Source: Chloroflexota bacterium
Lineage (GTDB): Bacteria > Chloroflexota > Dehalococcoidia > Lucifugimonadales > Lucifugimonadaceae
DNA: 35,323 bases
Reading direction: 5' to 3'
Assembly: GCA_024275195.1 (NCBI GenBank)
Contig: JAJRZP010000068.1
Coordinates: forward strand, 1 to 35,323
Position 1 is the stretch's first letter; each line of letters begins with the position of its first letter. The position numbers and the translations under genes are program-made. The notes below the pieces were generated by a model. The model had not been told where the DNA came from and searched no databases. It saw only the letters and a list, made by a program, of their open reading frames with translations. Shown here piece by piece: positions 1 to 8,057 of this stretch.

Positions 1-303
1 CTCCTTGATACGGTTGCAGCACCGACGCCGAGCCCGGGGCTGACAGCCACAGTTCTGCCAGAGATCCAGGCAACAACAAGCCCGCAGCCTCAGGCACCCG
101 TGTCCGCGTCGGAGGCAACTCCGGCACCCACGGTCATACCTCCACGTCCCCCGACCGAACCACGTCCGACAGCCACATCTGTACCCCCTCCAGCAGACAC
201 GGAATTCTCCTCAACGAGAGTCAGGCTGGCGGTTACGGTCGGGATCGTGTCGCTTGTCGCCGCCGCGTGGTGGCTTATCCGCACATTTTTGGTTGGAAGA
301 TAA
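1..303 (+). CDS. C-terminal fragment of Pro/Thr-rich membrane-anchored protein (partial)
   Basis: Frame 1 is open from the first base to the TAA at 301-303, so the gene begins outside the window. The roughly 100 visible residues start with a low-complexity stretch rich in Pro, Thr, Ala and Ser. A single hydrophobic segment (about residues 79-95) and a short basic tail (IRTFLVGR) follow. This is the layout of an extracellular domain held on the membrane by a disordered linker and C-terminal anchor. The same layout ends the peptidase at 14166-15650, so the missing N-terminal part could be an exported enzyme, but nothing visible gives its function. Confidence 0.6.
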   Translation, partial: LLDTVAAPTPSPGLTATVLPEIQATTSPQPQAPVSASEATPAPTVIPPRPPTEPRPTATSVPPPADTEFSSTRVRLAVTVGIVSLVAAAWWLIRTFLVGR

Positions 304-361
304 GATTCTCACCCACCGTCGATGAATCACGATCAGGCAACGCCACGGAGAACATCTGACC

Positions 362-1789
362 ATGCCAGGCCTCGGCTACGAATCGATCACTGAACTCGCC
401 CCTAAGATCGAGAGTGGCGAATTGTCGCCCGTCGATCTCATCGAGGCGTCACTGGCAAGGATCTCGCAGATTGACCAGAGATCGCAAAATCTCAACGCGT
501 TTCTCGCTGTCTGGTCCGACCAAGCACTTACTGAGGCTCGGGCGGCAGAAAAAGCAATCGCATCAGGCAACTATCTGGGGCCGCTCCATGGAATACCGGT
601 TGGACTGAAAGACCTGATCGACGTGGCGGGGTACGAAACTACCGGTGGGTCGAAAGTGCTTGCCGGGAACGTAGCGAAAACCGATGCAACCGTCGTAAAC
701 AGGCTCAAAGAGGCGGGTGCGATTCTGATGGGCAAGCTCAACCTCGTCGAGTTTGCCATCGGGACGACAGGTCTCAACCCCAATACCGGGGACGTAAAAA
801 ATCCGTGGGACACCACGCGCATCACGGCAGGCTCCAGCTCTGGCTCGGCGGCCGCGGTCGCATCCGGGATGCTGCCCGCTGCGCTCGGCACCGACACTGG
901 CGGTTCGGTTCGCATGCCCGCATCGGTTTGTGGAATCGCCGGACTAAAGCCAACGTACGGTCTTGTGCCCAGATCTGGAGTACTCGACCTTTCATGGAGC
1001 ATGGATCACGTCGGCCCGATGACTCGCACGACCGCCGACTGCGCTTTAATGATGAACGTGTTGGCGGGTCACGATGCGAGTGATCCAGCTTCGGCTGATA
1101 GAACCGTCCCTGACTTCACGTCCGGAATTTCGGATGGTGTTGACGGGCTGAAGATCGGTGTCCCAACCGACTATTTCTTCGATGATTCCGTCGATGCAGA
1201 GATTATCGCGGCAGTTCGCGCAGCGATAGAAATACTGCCTGCCAGTGGTGCCGAGATAATCGAGCTACCCATGCCGTGGGTCGACAGGGGGCGTGCAATA
1301 AACCTCGGTGTGATTCATTCAGAAGTGGTCGCAGTCCACGAAAAAATGATCGGCGAATCCGCAGCGTTGTACACCCCCGCAGTGCGAAGGCGCATCCAGT
1401 CGGGCTTCAACATTCCGGCTATCGACTACATTCGAGCGCAGCGGGCGCGGCAGTGGTTTAACCAAAAGATGGCCGAATCAATGAAACTGGTCGATGTGCT
1501 CATCACGCCGTCAGTGCCAATCCAGACACCAACTATCGAAGATTGCACCCCGTCGCCCGGAAATGCCGGTGCTGGCGGCGAACTGCCTATGTTTACCGGA
1601 GTGTTTAATGTCACGGGGCAACCGTCACACTCGATACCGTGCGGATTCACCTCGGGTGGAATGCCGATCGGAATGATGATCACCGGGCATCCTTTCGATG
1701 AATCTACTGTTCTGCGTGTCGGGCATGCTTTCGAGCAACTAACTGATTGGCACCAACGACCACCAGCGGATATTCCCGAGATAAATTGA
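362..1789 (+). CDS. Amidase signature family amidase (GatA-like)
   Basis: The 475-residue protein belongs to the amidase signature family (Ser-cisSer-Lys hydrolases of carboxamides). The catalytic Lys is K83 in HGIPVGLKD. The Gly/Ser-rich signature with the cis-Ser is at about 156-163 (AGSSSGSA). The nucleophile Ser is about 182 in DTGGSVR, followed by PTYGLVPRSG. Length fits both GatA and stand-alone amidases. No gatB or gatC is adjacent, so I favour a stand-alone amidase of unknown substrate rather than the tRNA amidotransferase subunit. ATG at 362 is preceded by GGAG at 344-347, a rather distant ribosome site. The next gene overlaps its 3' end. Confidence 0.88.
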   Translation: MPGLGYESITELAPKIESGELSPVDLIEASLARISQIDQRSQNLNAFLAVWSDQALTEARAAEKAIASGNYLGPLHGIPVGLKDLIDVAGYETTGGSKVLAGNVAKTDATVVNRLKEAGAILMGKLNLVEFAIGTTGLNPNTGDVKNPWDTTRITAGSSSGSAAAVASGMLPAALGTDTGGSVRMPASVCGIAGLKPTYGLVPRSGVLDLSWSMDHVGPMTRTTADCALMMNVLAGHDASDPASADRTVPDFTSGISDGVDGLKIGVPTDYFFDDSVDAEIIAAVRAAIEILPASGAEIIELPMPWVDRGRAINLGVIHSEVVAVHEKMIGESAALYTPAVRRRIQSGFNIPAIDYIRAQRARQWFNQKMAESMKLVDVLITPSVPIQTPTIEDCTPSPGNAGAGGELPMFTGVFNVTGQPSHSIPCGFTSGGMPIGMMITGHPFDESTVLRVGHAFEQLTDWHQRPPADIPEIN

Positions 1790-2313
1790 CTTCTGGATAC
1801 ACACCTCGTTCCAAACGACAGTTGGATCGCCACATAAAACGCAAATCGACCCTGACCCGTAGAGGCTTTGCATGCATTGCACTCGACCGTCCGCGTGACG
1901 GTGTCAACGTCGGTCACACCCTCAGGGCAGCCCTTGGGTTTTCGGCGCATTTGGTGATTCTTGGTGAAAAGGACCCGTCGATCAATGTGCGGAAACTTTC
2001 GACGGATCCGGGTAGGGCGTACCGACATGTCCCGATTCTTGAAGTCGACGACATTTTTGATGCAATGCCGAACGACTGCACGCCTGTGGCGGTAGAACTC
2101 ACCGACGACGCGGTCGACCTTTCGACATTCGTTCACCCAGAACGCGCCTGCTACATCTTTGGTCCTGAGAACGGATCGGTGAGTCCGGATATTCTCGACA
2201 AATGTGCGCACGTCGTGAAGATACCGACAACAATGTCTCTGAATCTCGGAATGACAGTCAACATCGTGATGTACGACCGGCTCGCAAAATCCACGAGGAG
2301 TCGCGACTCGTGA
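1747..2313 (+). CDS. SpoU/TrmH-family RNA 2'-O-methyltransferase
   Basis: A 188-residue protein with the SPOUT motifs: an early Asn-to-Arg motif (NVGHTLRAA), the mid motif YIFGPENGSVS and the C-terminal knot motif SLNLGMTVNIVMYDR. Members methylate ribose 2'-OH in tRNA or rRNA using SAM; the target cannot be read from the sequence. It resembles the short TrmH-type proteins that begin close to an RGxxxIG motif, here RGFACIA at about residue 39. ATG 1747 overlaps the amidase by 43 bp. TTG at 1786, whose last two bases lie in the amidase TGA, is an alternative start giving translational coupling. Neither start has a clear ribosome-binding site. Confidence 0.85.
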   Translation: MAPTTTSGYSRDKLTSGYTPRSKRQLDRHIKRKSTLTRRGFACIALDRPRDGVNVGHTLRAALGFSAHLVILGEKDPSINVRKLSTDPGRAYRHVPILEVDDIFDAMPNDCTPVAVELTDDAVDLSTFVHPERACYIFGPENGSVSPDILDKCAHVVKIPTTMSLNLGMTVNIVMYDRLAKSTRSRDS

Positions 2314-2353
2314 GTTCTTCGGACGCCGATACCACAGGTTCACGCCATGAATG

Positions 2354-2430
2354 TGGTCGGGGCGACAGGATTTGAACCTGTGACCTCTGCACCCCCAGTG
2401 CAGTGCGCTACCGGACTGCGCCACGCCCCG
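2354..2430 (-). tRNA. tRNA-Pro (anticodon GGG)
   Basis: On the minus strand a 77-nt cloverleaf runs from 2430 to 2354. The acceptor stem CGGGGCG pairs with CGCCCCG, the discriminator is A, and CCA is encoded at 2356-2354. The anticodon stem CTGCA/TGCAG encloses loop CTGGGGG, giving anticodon GGG. The T arm is CACAG-GTTCAAAT-CTGTC-like with a normal TTCAAAT loop. It lies convergent to the RNA methyltransferase and divergent to prfB. Any open frame across it is spurious. Confidence 0.96.
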
Positions 2431-2521
2431 ATGAGCCAAAGATAACATTTAGCTGCTCCAAATGGTCTGCGATATGGATCGATCTGCTACCTGATAACCC
2501 GGGTGAGCCGTACCGGGTAGT

Positions 2522-2530
2522 TGGTATAAT
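2522..2530 (+). promoter_or_regulatory. Extended -10 promoter for prfB
   Basis: TGGTATAAT matches an extended -10 element (TGn followed by a perfect TATAAT at 2525-2530). No good -35 hexamer is seen 17 bp upstream, as is common for extended -10 promoters. It lies about 100 bp before the prfB start and would start transcription near 2537. Inferred from sequence only. Confidence 0.45.
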
Positions 2531-2629
2531 TCAACGGTTGTGCGAACGAAGTGCGCTGGCTACCTGCCATAACTTTCTAACGTTCTGCACGGGGCATCTG
2601 TGTCAAATAACGATTCAACAACCTCGAAC

Positions 2630-3755
2630 ATGCGAACTCTCTTAGGCGATGCCGAAGAGCTGAACACACGCGTCGAGCAGATCGTGAGGCGACTTTGACC
2701 TTACCGAACTTCAACGCAAGGTCAATTCGCTAGAAAAAGAAGCTAACGAACCCGGTTTCTGGGATCGTCCAGATCACGCCCAGAGGCAGATGCGCAATCT
2801 CGCCGCCGTTCGAGGCGAGTTGGAGACATGGACCAATCTCTCCAGCGATGTTGCCAGCACTGCCGAGTTGTTTGCGCTGGCTGTCGAAGAGGGCGATGAC
2901 GCACTCGGCGCACAACTGGCAAGCGACCTGAAGAAGTATTCGAAGTCGGTCGAGATGCTCGAGTTCGAGCTACAGCTTAGTGGCGAGTACGATTCACGAT
3001 CGGCGATTCTTTATGTCAAGCAGGGGGCAGGCGGAGTCGACGCGCAAGATTGGGCTGAGATGCTCGTCCGAATGTACACCCGTTGGGCCGAGCGCAGAGG
3101 TTTTGTTGCCGAAGTACTCGATCTCACCCCCGGCGATGAGGCTGGCGTGAAGAGCGCTGCAATTAAGATCGACGGAAAATACGCCTATGGTTATCTGAGG
3201 TCAGAGCGCGGGGTACACCGGCTAGTCAGGCTCTCACCATTCGATGCCGATCACCGTCGCCACACGAGCTTCGCACTTGTCGAGGTGCTGCCAGAGGCCG
3301 ATGAGACGGAAGAAGTGAAGATAAACCCCGACGACCTGCGGATCGATGTGTTCCGTGCGAGTGGGAACGGTGGGCAAAACGTCCAGAAAAACTCAACAGC
3401 TATCCGACTCACACATCTCCCCACAAACCTCGTCGTAGCAGTACAGAACGAACGGTCACAGGCCCAGAACCGTGAAGTTGCGATGCGGATCCTGCTATCG
3501 CGTCTCGTTGATCGCGAGATGCAAAGAAAAGCGGAAGAACGTGCCGCCCTCAAAGGTGAACATGTGTCGGCTGAATTCGGCAGGCAGGTTCGCAGCTACG
3601 TTCAGCACCCGTACCAGATGGTCAAGGATCACCGGACCGACTTCCAGACCGGCGACGCTCAGGCGGTTCTCGACGGCGATCTGGACGATTTACTAAAGTC
3701 CTACCTGAGTTCCCAGATGGAATCGGCCTCCGCATCTGCCGAATCCGATTCATAA
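2630..3755 (+). CDS. prfB: Peptide chain release factor 2 (programmed +1 frameshift)
   Basis: RF2 terminates translation at UGA and UAA. A 22-codon zero frame from ATG 2630 (or GTG 2600, same frame) ends in CTT-TGA-C at 2693-2699. This is the classic RF2 autoregulatory slip site, preceded by a purine-rich Shine-Dalgarno-like GTGAGGCGA. Shifting +1 over T2696 enters the main frame, which runs to TAA 3753-3755, about 374 residues in total. Seen in the main frame: the N-terminal coiled coil, the stop-recognition SPF tripeptide (RLSPFDADHRRHTS), and the peptidyl-tRNA hydrolysis GGQ motif (SGNGGQNVQ). The frameshift should respond to RF2 level: low RF2 lets ribosomes pause and slip. Confidence 0.95.
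2693..2699 (+). promoter_or_regulatory. prfB programmed +1 frameshift site
   Basis: CTT TGA C: the Leu codon and the in-frame UGA (2696-2698) at which ribosomes slip one base forward. The frame changes from 2693 (zero frame) to 2697 (GAC, main frame), and the codons after the shift continue directly into RF2 N-terminal sequence. GAGGCGA just upstream can act as the stimulatory Shine-Dalgarno-like element. Confidence 0.92.
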
Positions 3756-3891
3756 TTCGATGACTCTAGTAGAACCTTATTGAAACTGAATGCACCTAAA
3801 AATCCGTTGATGCAACCAAACCGTAATACGCACATAACTACCGGTGGCTTCCGACGAAGCTATCCGCAAGCTCGATGACAGAGAGAATAAG

Positions 3892-5625
3892 TTGAATTCA
3901 CGATCCAAATTGACACGAAGAATGATTTTCGGCATGGCTCTGAGCCTGGTGTTGATTGCGGCGGTAGCTTGCACCGGTAGTTCGGAATCTCCGACCGAGG
4001 CTGCAGCACCGGCGACATCGACACCGCCGGCAGCCAGAGCGACACAACCGGCGATCGCACCTGATCTACAGGGCAAGAACGACTCGGCAGCGGCCGTGGG
4101 AGATTCAGGCCCGAAACGTGGTGGTGTGTTCAACACGCTGTGGAGTGATCCGCCAACTATCGACCCGCATCTGGTAACCGACGGTACGTCATACGGCATC
4201 GTGATCGAGGTGTTCTCTGGTCTCGTACGTCTTGGATCGAACCCGGCGAATCCCTTCGAGCCCGATCTTGCAGAATCATGGTCTGTGCTGGAAGGCGGAA
4301 CTGTTTACGAGTTCAAACTTCGTAACGATCTGGTCTTCTCGAATGGCGATCCGGTCACAGCCCAGGATTTCAAATGGTCGTTCGAACGAGCTGCCAATCC
4401 CGACACGGCGTCTACAGTCGCTGAAGAGTTCCTCGGCGATATCGTTGGTATCAAAGATATCGTCGAAGGTAACGCAACTACCGCTGAAGGCATTGAGGTT
4501 GTCGACGAACGAACGCTTCGTCTGACCATCGATGCTCCCAAGGCGTACTTCATCGCAAAGCTCACCTACCCAACTGCTTTTGTGTTGAACAGGAACAATG
4601 TCGAGACCCTCGGCAGAAACTGGACCGACGACCCGGTAAGCACGGGTCCGTTCACACTCAAGGAATACCGTATCGGGCAACGTATTCGTCTGGCACGAAA
4701 TGACAACTTCTGGGATCGCAACGCATATCTGGACGAAGTTGTGTTCAACCTTGCCGGTGGTGTGGCGATGGCGATGTACGAGAACGACGAAATTGACATT
4801 ACCGGAGTCGGGCTCGCCGATCTTGAGCGCGTTCAGGACCCAACCGAGGAACTGAACAAAGACCTCGTTGAAGTGCCACCGAACTTTGCTGTCTCCTACG
4901 TTGGGTTCAACATCAACGAGCCTCCATTCGACGACGCAGCCTTCCGGCAGGCGCTGAATCACGCCGTCGATAAGCAGTTGATCGCCGACCAGGTTTTCTC
5001 GAACCTTGTGAAACCTGCCTACGGAATAATCCCGCCGGGGTTCCCCGGCTTCTCTTCGGAAATCAAAGGCCTGGAGTTCGACCCTGATCTCGCCAGAGAC
5101 CTGCTCAACCAATCGGCCTATGCCGACCCAGACAGCCGCCCACGAATCGTACTCACGGTTCCCGGAACCGGAGGCTCACCGGGCCTGACGACAGAGGTCG
5201 TTGCCGACATGTGGCGACAGAACCTCGGAATTGAGATCGAGATACAGCAGGTCGAGTGGGCTACATACATTCAAGACCTTCACCGTGGCCGTTTGCAGGC
5301 ATGGAGCGGTCTCTCCTGGCAGGCCGACTATCCAGATCCCCAGACGTTTATCGATGTGTTGTTCCGCTCAACCAGCGCGATCAACTACGGTGGTTACTCG
5401 AACCCACGGGTGGACGAGTACGTCGTTTCGGCTCAGACCGAGCAAGACGCGACGCAGCGGGTCCAGTTTTACAACGACGCTGAACAAATCATCGTCTCAG
5501 AAGCTGCATGGTTACCGCTCTGGTGGGGTGTCGATTCGAAAGCACTGGTGAAGCCCTGGGTTCAGGACTACCGGTTCTCGTCATTGACGATTGCGAAGTT
5601 CAAAGACGTCTGGCTCGACAAGTAG
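3892..5625 (+). CDS. Family-5 ABC transporter solute-binding lipoprotein (peptide/oligosaccharide type)
   Basis: This 577-residue protein is a DppA/OppA-like extracytoplasmic binding protein that delivers peptides or similar solutes to the permeases downstream. The N-terminus is a lipoprotein signal: a basic n-region (RSKLTRR), a hydrophobic core and Cys in IAAVAC. A Ser/Thr/Pro/Ala-rich linker follows, then the family core with LWSDPPTIDPHL, DLAESWSV and the typical FAYVGFN-like segment (SYVGFNINEPPFDD). I place the start at TTG 3892, six bases after GAGAG, because it gives a normal signal peptide. GTG 3844 would add 16 charged residues. The substrate cannot be deduced. Confidence 0.88.
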   Translation: MNSRSKLTRRMIFGMALSLVLIAAVACTGSSESPTEAAAPATSTPPAARATQPAIAPDLQGKNDSAAAVGDSGPKRGGVFNTLWSDPPTIDPHLVTDGTSYGIVIEVFSGLVRLGSNPANPFEPDLAESWSVLEGGTVYEFKLRNDLVFSNGDPVTAQDFKWSFERAANPDTASTVAEEFLGDIVGIKDIVEGNATTAEGIEVVDERTLRLTIDAPKAYFIAKLTYPTAFVLNRNNVETLGRNWTDDPVSTGPFTLKEYRIGQRIRLARNDNFWDRNAYLDEVVFNLAGGVAMAMYENDEIDITGVGLADLERVQDPTEELNKDLVEVPPNFAVSYVGFNINEPPFDDAAFRQALNHAVDKQLIADQVFSNLVKPAYGIIPPGFPGFSSEIKGLEFDPDLARDLLNQSAYADPDSRPRIVLTVPGTGGSPGLTTEVVADMWRQNLGIEIEIQQVEWATYIQDLHRGRLQAWSGLSWQADYPDPQTFIDVLFRSTSAINYGGYSNPRVDEYVVSAQTEQDATQRVQFYNDAEQIIVSEAAWLPLWWGVDSKALVKPWVQDYRFSSLTIAKFKDVWLDK

Positions 5626-5649
5626 TACCAGATGTCCCGATTAGCGAAT

Positions 5650-5714
5650 TGCCCCGGCAAAATACGATGTAGGTAACATGTCGTGATTCAGTCAACTGGC
5701 TGGATGCCGGGGCA
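5650..5714 (+). promoter_or_regulatory. Long-range stem-loop between binding protein and permease
   Basis: TGCCCCGGCA (5650-5659) and TGCCGGGGCA (5705-5714) form a perfect 10-bp inverted repeat enclosing 45 nt, which itself contains a weak ACGATGT/ACATGTCGT pairing. No U-run follows, so it is not an obvious intrinsic terminator. In transport operons such intercistronic structures often stabilise the binding-protein mRNA relative to the permease part; that role is inferred here. Confidence 0.5.
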
Positions 5715-5781
5715 GCAATTTCCCTCGTTCGAAATCTGGCCAACCGAAGCTGTGCCCATATTTGGAGGGCTGTGACCGCAG

Positions 5782-6711
5782 ATGCTGGCATACATACTCA
5801 GGCGATTGCTCTGGACACCGGTCCTGCTGGCGCTGGCAGCGTTCTTCGTATTCCTGATGGGTACTATTGCACCCGGAGACCCCGCAGAACTACGACTTGG
5901 AAACCGCGCCACTCCCGAGCGTATCGAGCGCGAGCGCGAGCGACTCGGTCTGGACGACCCGATTCCGGTCAGGTACGTGAGATATGTTGCCGGAGTGTTG
6001 AGGGGCGATTTTGGAGAGAGTTACCAGTATCTCGGAAAGCCGGTTCTTTCGATTATCGGCCCGCGATTATGGGTGTCGGTGCAGTTGAACATCGCTGCGC
6101 TGTTAGTGGCGGTGGCGATCGGGTTGCCGCTCGGGTTTTACGCGGCGAAGCGACAGGGGACGGGTCGCGATCCGGCGATCGTCATCACTATCCTGATTCT
6201 CTACGCAATGCCAGTTTTCTTTACCGCTCCGTTCTTGATTCTTTTCTTTGCGGTGAAACTAAGCTGGGTGCCTGCTGCTGGTTGGGGTGGATTCTTTTCG
6301 CCTCAGATCATCCTGCCTGCGTTAACGATCGGAATTCCGGGTGCGGCGATCTTCGTGCGCCACATGCGAGCCAGTACGCTCGAAGTAATTGGGCAGGAAT
6401 ACATCCGTACCGCGCACGCAAAAGGCATGTCGAACTTCGTCGTGAACTATCGACACGTCGCCCGGAATGCGCTGCTCCCGATTCTGACGATCATGGGTTT
6501 CACCCTGGCTGGCATGTTTGGCGGATCACTCATAGTCGAGTTGATTTATGGGATCCCCGGAGCCGGTCGCCTTTCGTTGGACGCTATATTCCAACGCGAT
6601 TTTCCTGTTCTCACTGCATTCGTGCTGCTCGGTGCGGGAATGTTGGTACTGGCAAATCTCGCTATCGATGTGGCGTACACCATCGTCGACCCTCGTATAA
6701 GGCTCCAGTAG
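5782..6711 (+). CDS. ABC transporter permease, DppB/OppB type
   Basis: A 309-residue inner-membrane permease. It has the N-terminal MLAYILRRLLWTPVLL segment typical of DppB, the GDPAELRLG motif after the first helix, about six membrane segments and a BPD-type coupling loop (EYIRTAHAKGMS, about 210-221). That loop would contact an ATPase. The start is ATG 5782 with only a weak ribosome site. It follows the solute-binding protein by 156 nt and is four bases from the next permease, so the three genes form one uptake operon. ATPase subunits (DppD/DppF) are not encoded nearby and must come from elsewhere. Confidence 0.92.
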   Translation: MLAYILRRLLWTPVLLALAAFFVFLMGTIAPGDPAELRLGNRATPERIERERERLGLDDPIPVRYVRYVAGVLRGDFGESYQYLGKPVLSIIGPRLWVSVQLNIAALLVAVAIGLPLGFYAAKRQGTGRDPAIVITILILYAMPVFFTAPFLILFFAVKLSWVPAAGWGGFFSPQIILPALTIGIPGAAIFVRHMRASTLEVIGQEYIRTAHAKGMSNFVVNYRHVARNALLPILTIMGFTLAGMFGGSLIVELIYGIPGAGRLSLDAIFQRDFPVLTAFVLLGAGMLVLANLAIDVAYTIVDPRIRLQ

Positions 6712-6715
6712 ATAG

Positions 6716-7699
6716 ATGGCGTCAATCACACAACCGGAACCTGCGGAGATCGAACTACCTCGATCTCGTGGACACTGGCGTAACGTCTGGGCCAAGTTCA
6801 GAAAGCGTCGTCTGGCGTTCGCGAGCCTGATCATCATTACTTTCATCTACCTGCTTGGGATTTTTGCACCCGTAATTCAGACTCACGACTACCAGGCGAC
6901 CGACCTCATGCGGACCCAGCAGGGACCAAGCGCCGAAAACTGGTTCGGAACCGATCGTGCGGGGCGGGATATCTATACCCGAGTCGTATGGGGCATCCAG
7001 ACCACAGTCATCATCACGATCACGACATTCGTCACAGGAAGTTTGTTTCTCGGCGTGACAGTTGGACTTGTCGCCGGATACTTCCGCGGCTGGATCGACG
7101 CCATAATTATGCGTGTTGGAGAGGTGGTGTCGGCATTCCCCGATATCTTGTTGATAATCCTGCTGGCAGCAACTTTGCGCCCCCGGATCGTGGAATTTGC
7201 GCGTAACGTCGAGGATTCGACCGGAATTTCGGGACTGGTTAGTTCCGGCATTGTCGACTACGTAGTAATCGGTATCGCACTGCTACCACTGAGTTGGTTC
7301 GGGATGATGAGGCTCGTCCGCGGTCAGGTACTGGCATTGCGGGAGGCCGAGTACGTCGAAGCAGCACGTGCGATGGGCACAACCACTCCAAGAATCCTGT
7401 TCAGGCACATACTTCCAAATGTTGTGAGTCCAATCATTGTTTCGGTAAGTTTTGGCATCGGTGCAATCGCACTGTCGGAGGTCGTACTGAGCTTCTTCGG
7501 GCTTGGCGTTCAACCTCCCCGACCAAGTCTTGGCGTCATGATCGGCGAAGTGACCGCACGTGGCGGAGCCAGCGTCTCGGTGTTGCGCGATCACCCTGAG
7601 CAGTTGCTTGCGCCGATCATCGTTGTCTGGCTCCTGATCTTTTGCTGGAACATTGTTGGCGATGCCCTGAACGACGTACTCAACCCACGGGCCCGTTGA
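6716..7699 (+). CDS. ABC transporter permease, DppC/OppC type
   Basis: A 327-residue partner permease. It has a DppC-type N-terminus (RKRRLAFASLIIITFIYLLGIFAP), the characteristic WFGTDRAGRDIYTRVVWG motif at about 78-95, and the EAA-type loop EYVEAARAMGTTTPRILFRH (about 212-231). ATG 6716 follows the previous stop by 4 bp, which indicates translational coupling. It closes the transport operon; no nucleotide-binding subunit follows before the gamma-glutamyltransferase gene. Confidence 0.92.
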   Translation: MASITQPEPAEIELPRSRGHWRNVWAKFRKRRLAFASLIIITFIYLLGIFAPVIQTHDYQATDLMRTQQGPSAENWFGTDRAGRDIYTRVVWGIQTTVIITITTFVTGSLFLGVTVGLVAGYFRGWIDAIIMRVGEVVSAFPDILLIILLAATLRPRIVEFARNVEDSTGISGLVSSGIVDYVVIGIALLPLSWFGMMRLVRGQVLALREAEYVEAARAMGTTTPRILFRHILPNVVSPIIVSVSFGIGAIALSEVVLSFFGLGVQPPRPSLGVMIGEVTARGGASVSVLRDHPEQLLAPIIVVWLLIFCWNIVGDALNDVLNPRAR

Positions 7700-8057
7700 T
7701 CAGCGGGGCTGCTTTCACGTCGGGCTTCCGAATTCGGGTGTGGGCGTTGAATGGCTCCTACGGTAGAAAGGCCATCCCGACCGTGTAGCTACACGGAATC
7801 GTGTCCGTGCTAAATTCGTACTGTGATCGTCTTCGTGGCTACACGGATAAGTGTCAGGTCAAATCGACCGACCTCTGATTCCGTGTATCCACTACCGTGT
7901 AGCCCTGCATGACCAAAAAGGGGTCCGTGTGGGTGAGCAAATACCGAGGTTGATTAGGACCGCCGTCGGTGAACCCATACGTCCATACGAACGGGGGTGC
8001 TACCATGGCTCGACCGCCAGAAGAGTGCGTGCTGTCATGCGTTTTGGAGCAACATAG
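7700..8057. other. Intergenic region with CCGTGTAGC motif cluster
   Basis: This 358-nt gap contains no convincing gene. A GTG-started frame at 7851-8057 has no ribosome site and no recognisable content. Its notable content is repeated CCGTGTA(GC) in both orientations. A perfect 16-bp palindrome CCGTGTAGCTACACGG lies at 7781-7796. GGCTACACGG is at 7838-7847, CCGTGTA at 7881-7887, CCGTGTAGCC at 7895-7904 and CCGTGTG near 7925. GGAG at 8045-8048 is the ribosome site of the following gene. Confidence 0.6.
7781..7796. promoter_or_regulatory. 16-bp palindrome, possible operator
   Basis: CCGTGTAGCTACACGG is a perfect dyad. At least three further partial copies of the half-site occur within the next 110 bp (7838-7847, 7881-7887, 7895-7904), all upstream of the gamma-glutamyltransferase gene. 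The arrangement suggests a regulator with several sites, or alternatively a transcript with competing hairpins. The regulator is unknown. Confidence 0.4.

Noticed and set aside
1426-2448. Long minus-strand frame (340 codons) across the amidase, RNA methyltransferase and tRNA-Pro
   Set aside because: It reads antisense through two well-supported genes and through a tRNA, and has no recognisable domain.
4276-5112. 278-codon minus-strand frame inside the solute-binding protein gene
   Set aside because: Antisense shadow of a gene with clear family motifs; no ribosome site or domain of its own.
5772-6830. 352-codon plus-strand frame overlapping the first permease
   Set aside because: Arg/Ser-rich out-of-frame translation of the DppB-like gene; the permease frame has clear membrane helices and motifs.
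7851-8057. 68-codon GTG frame directly upstream of ggt
   Set aside because: It spans the CCGTGTAGC repeats, has no ribosome site and no recognisable content.
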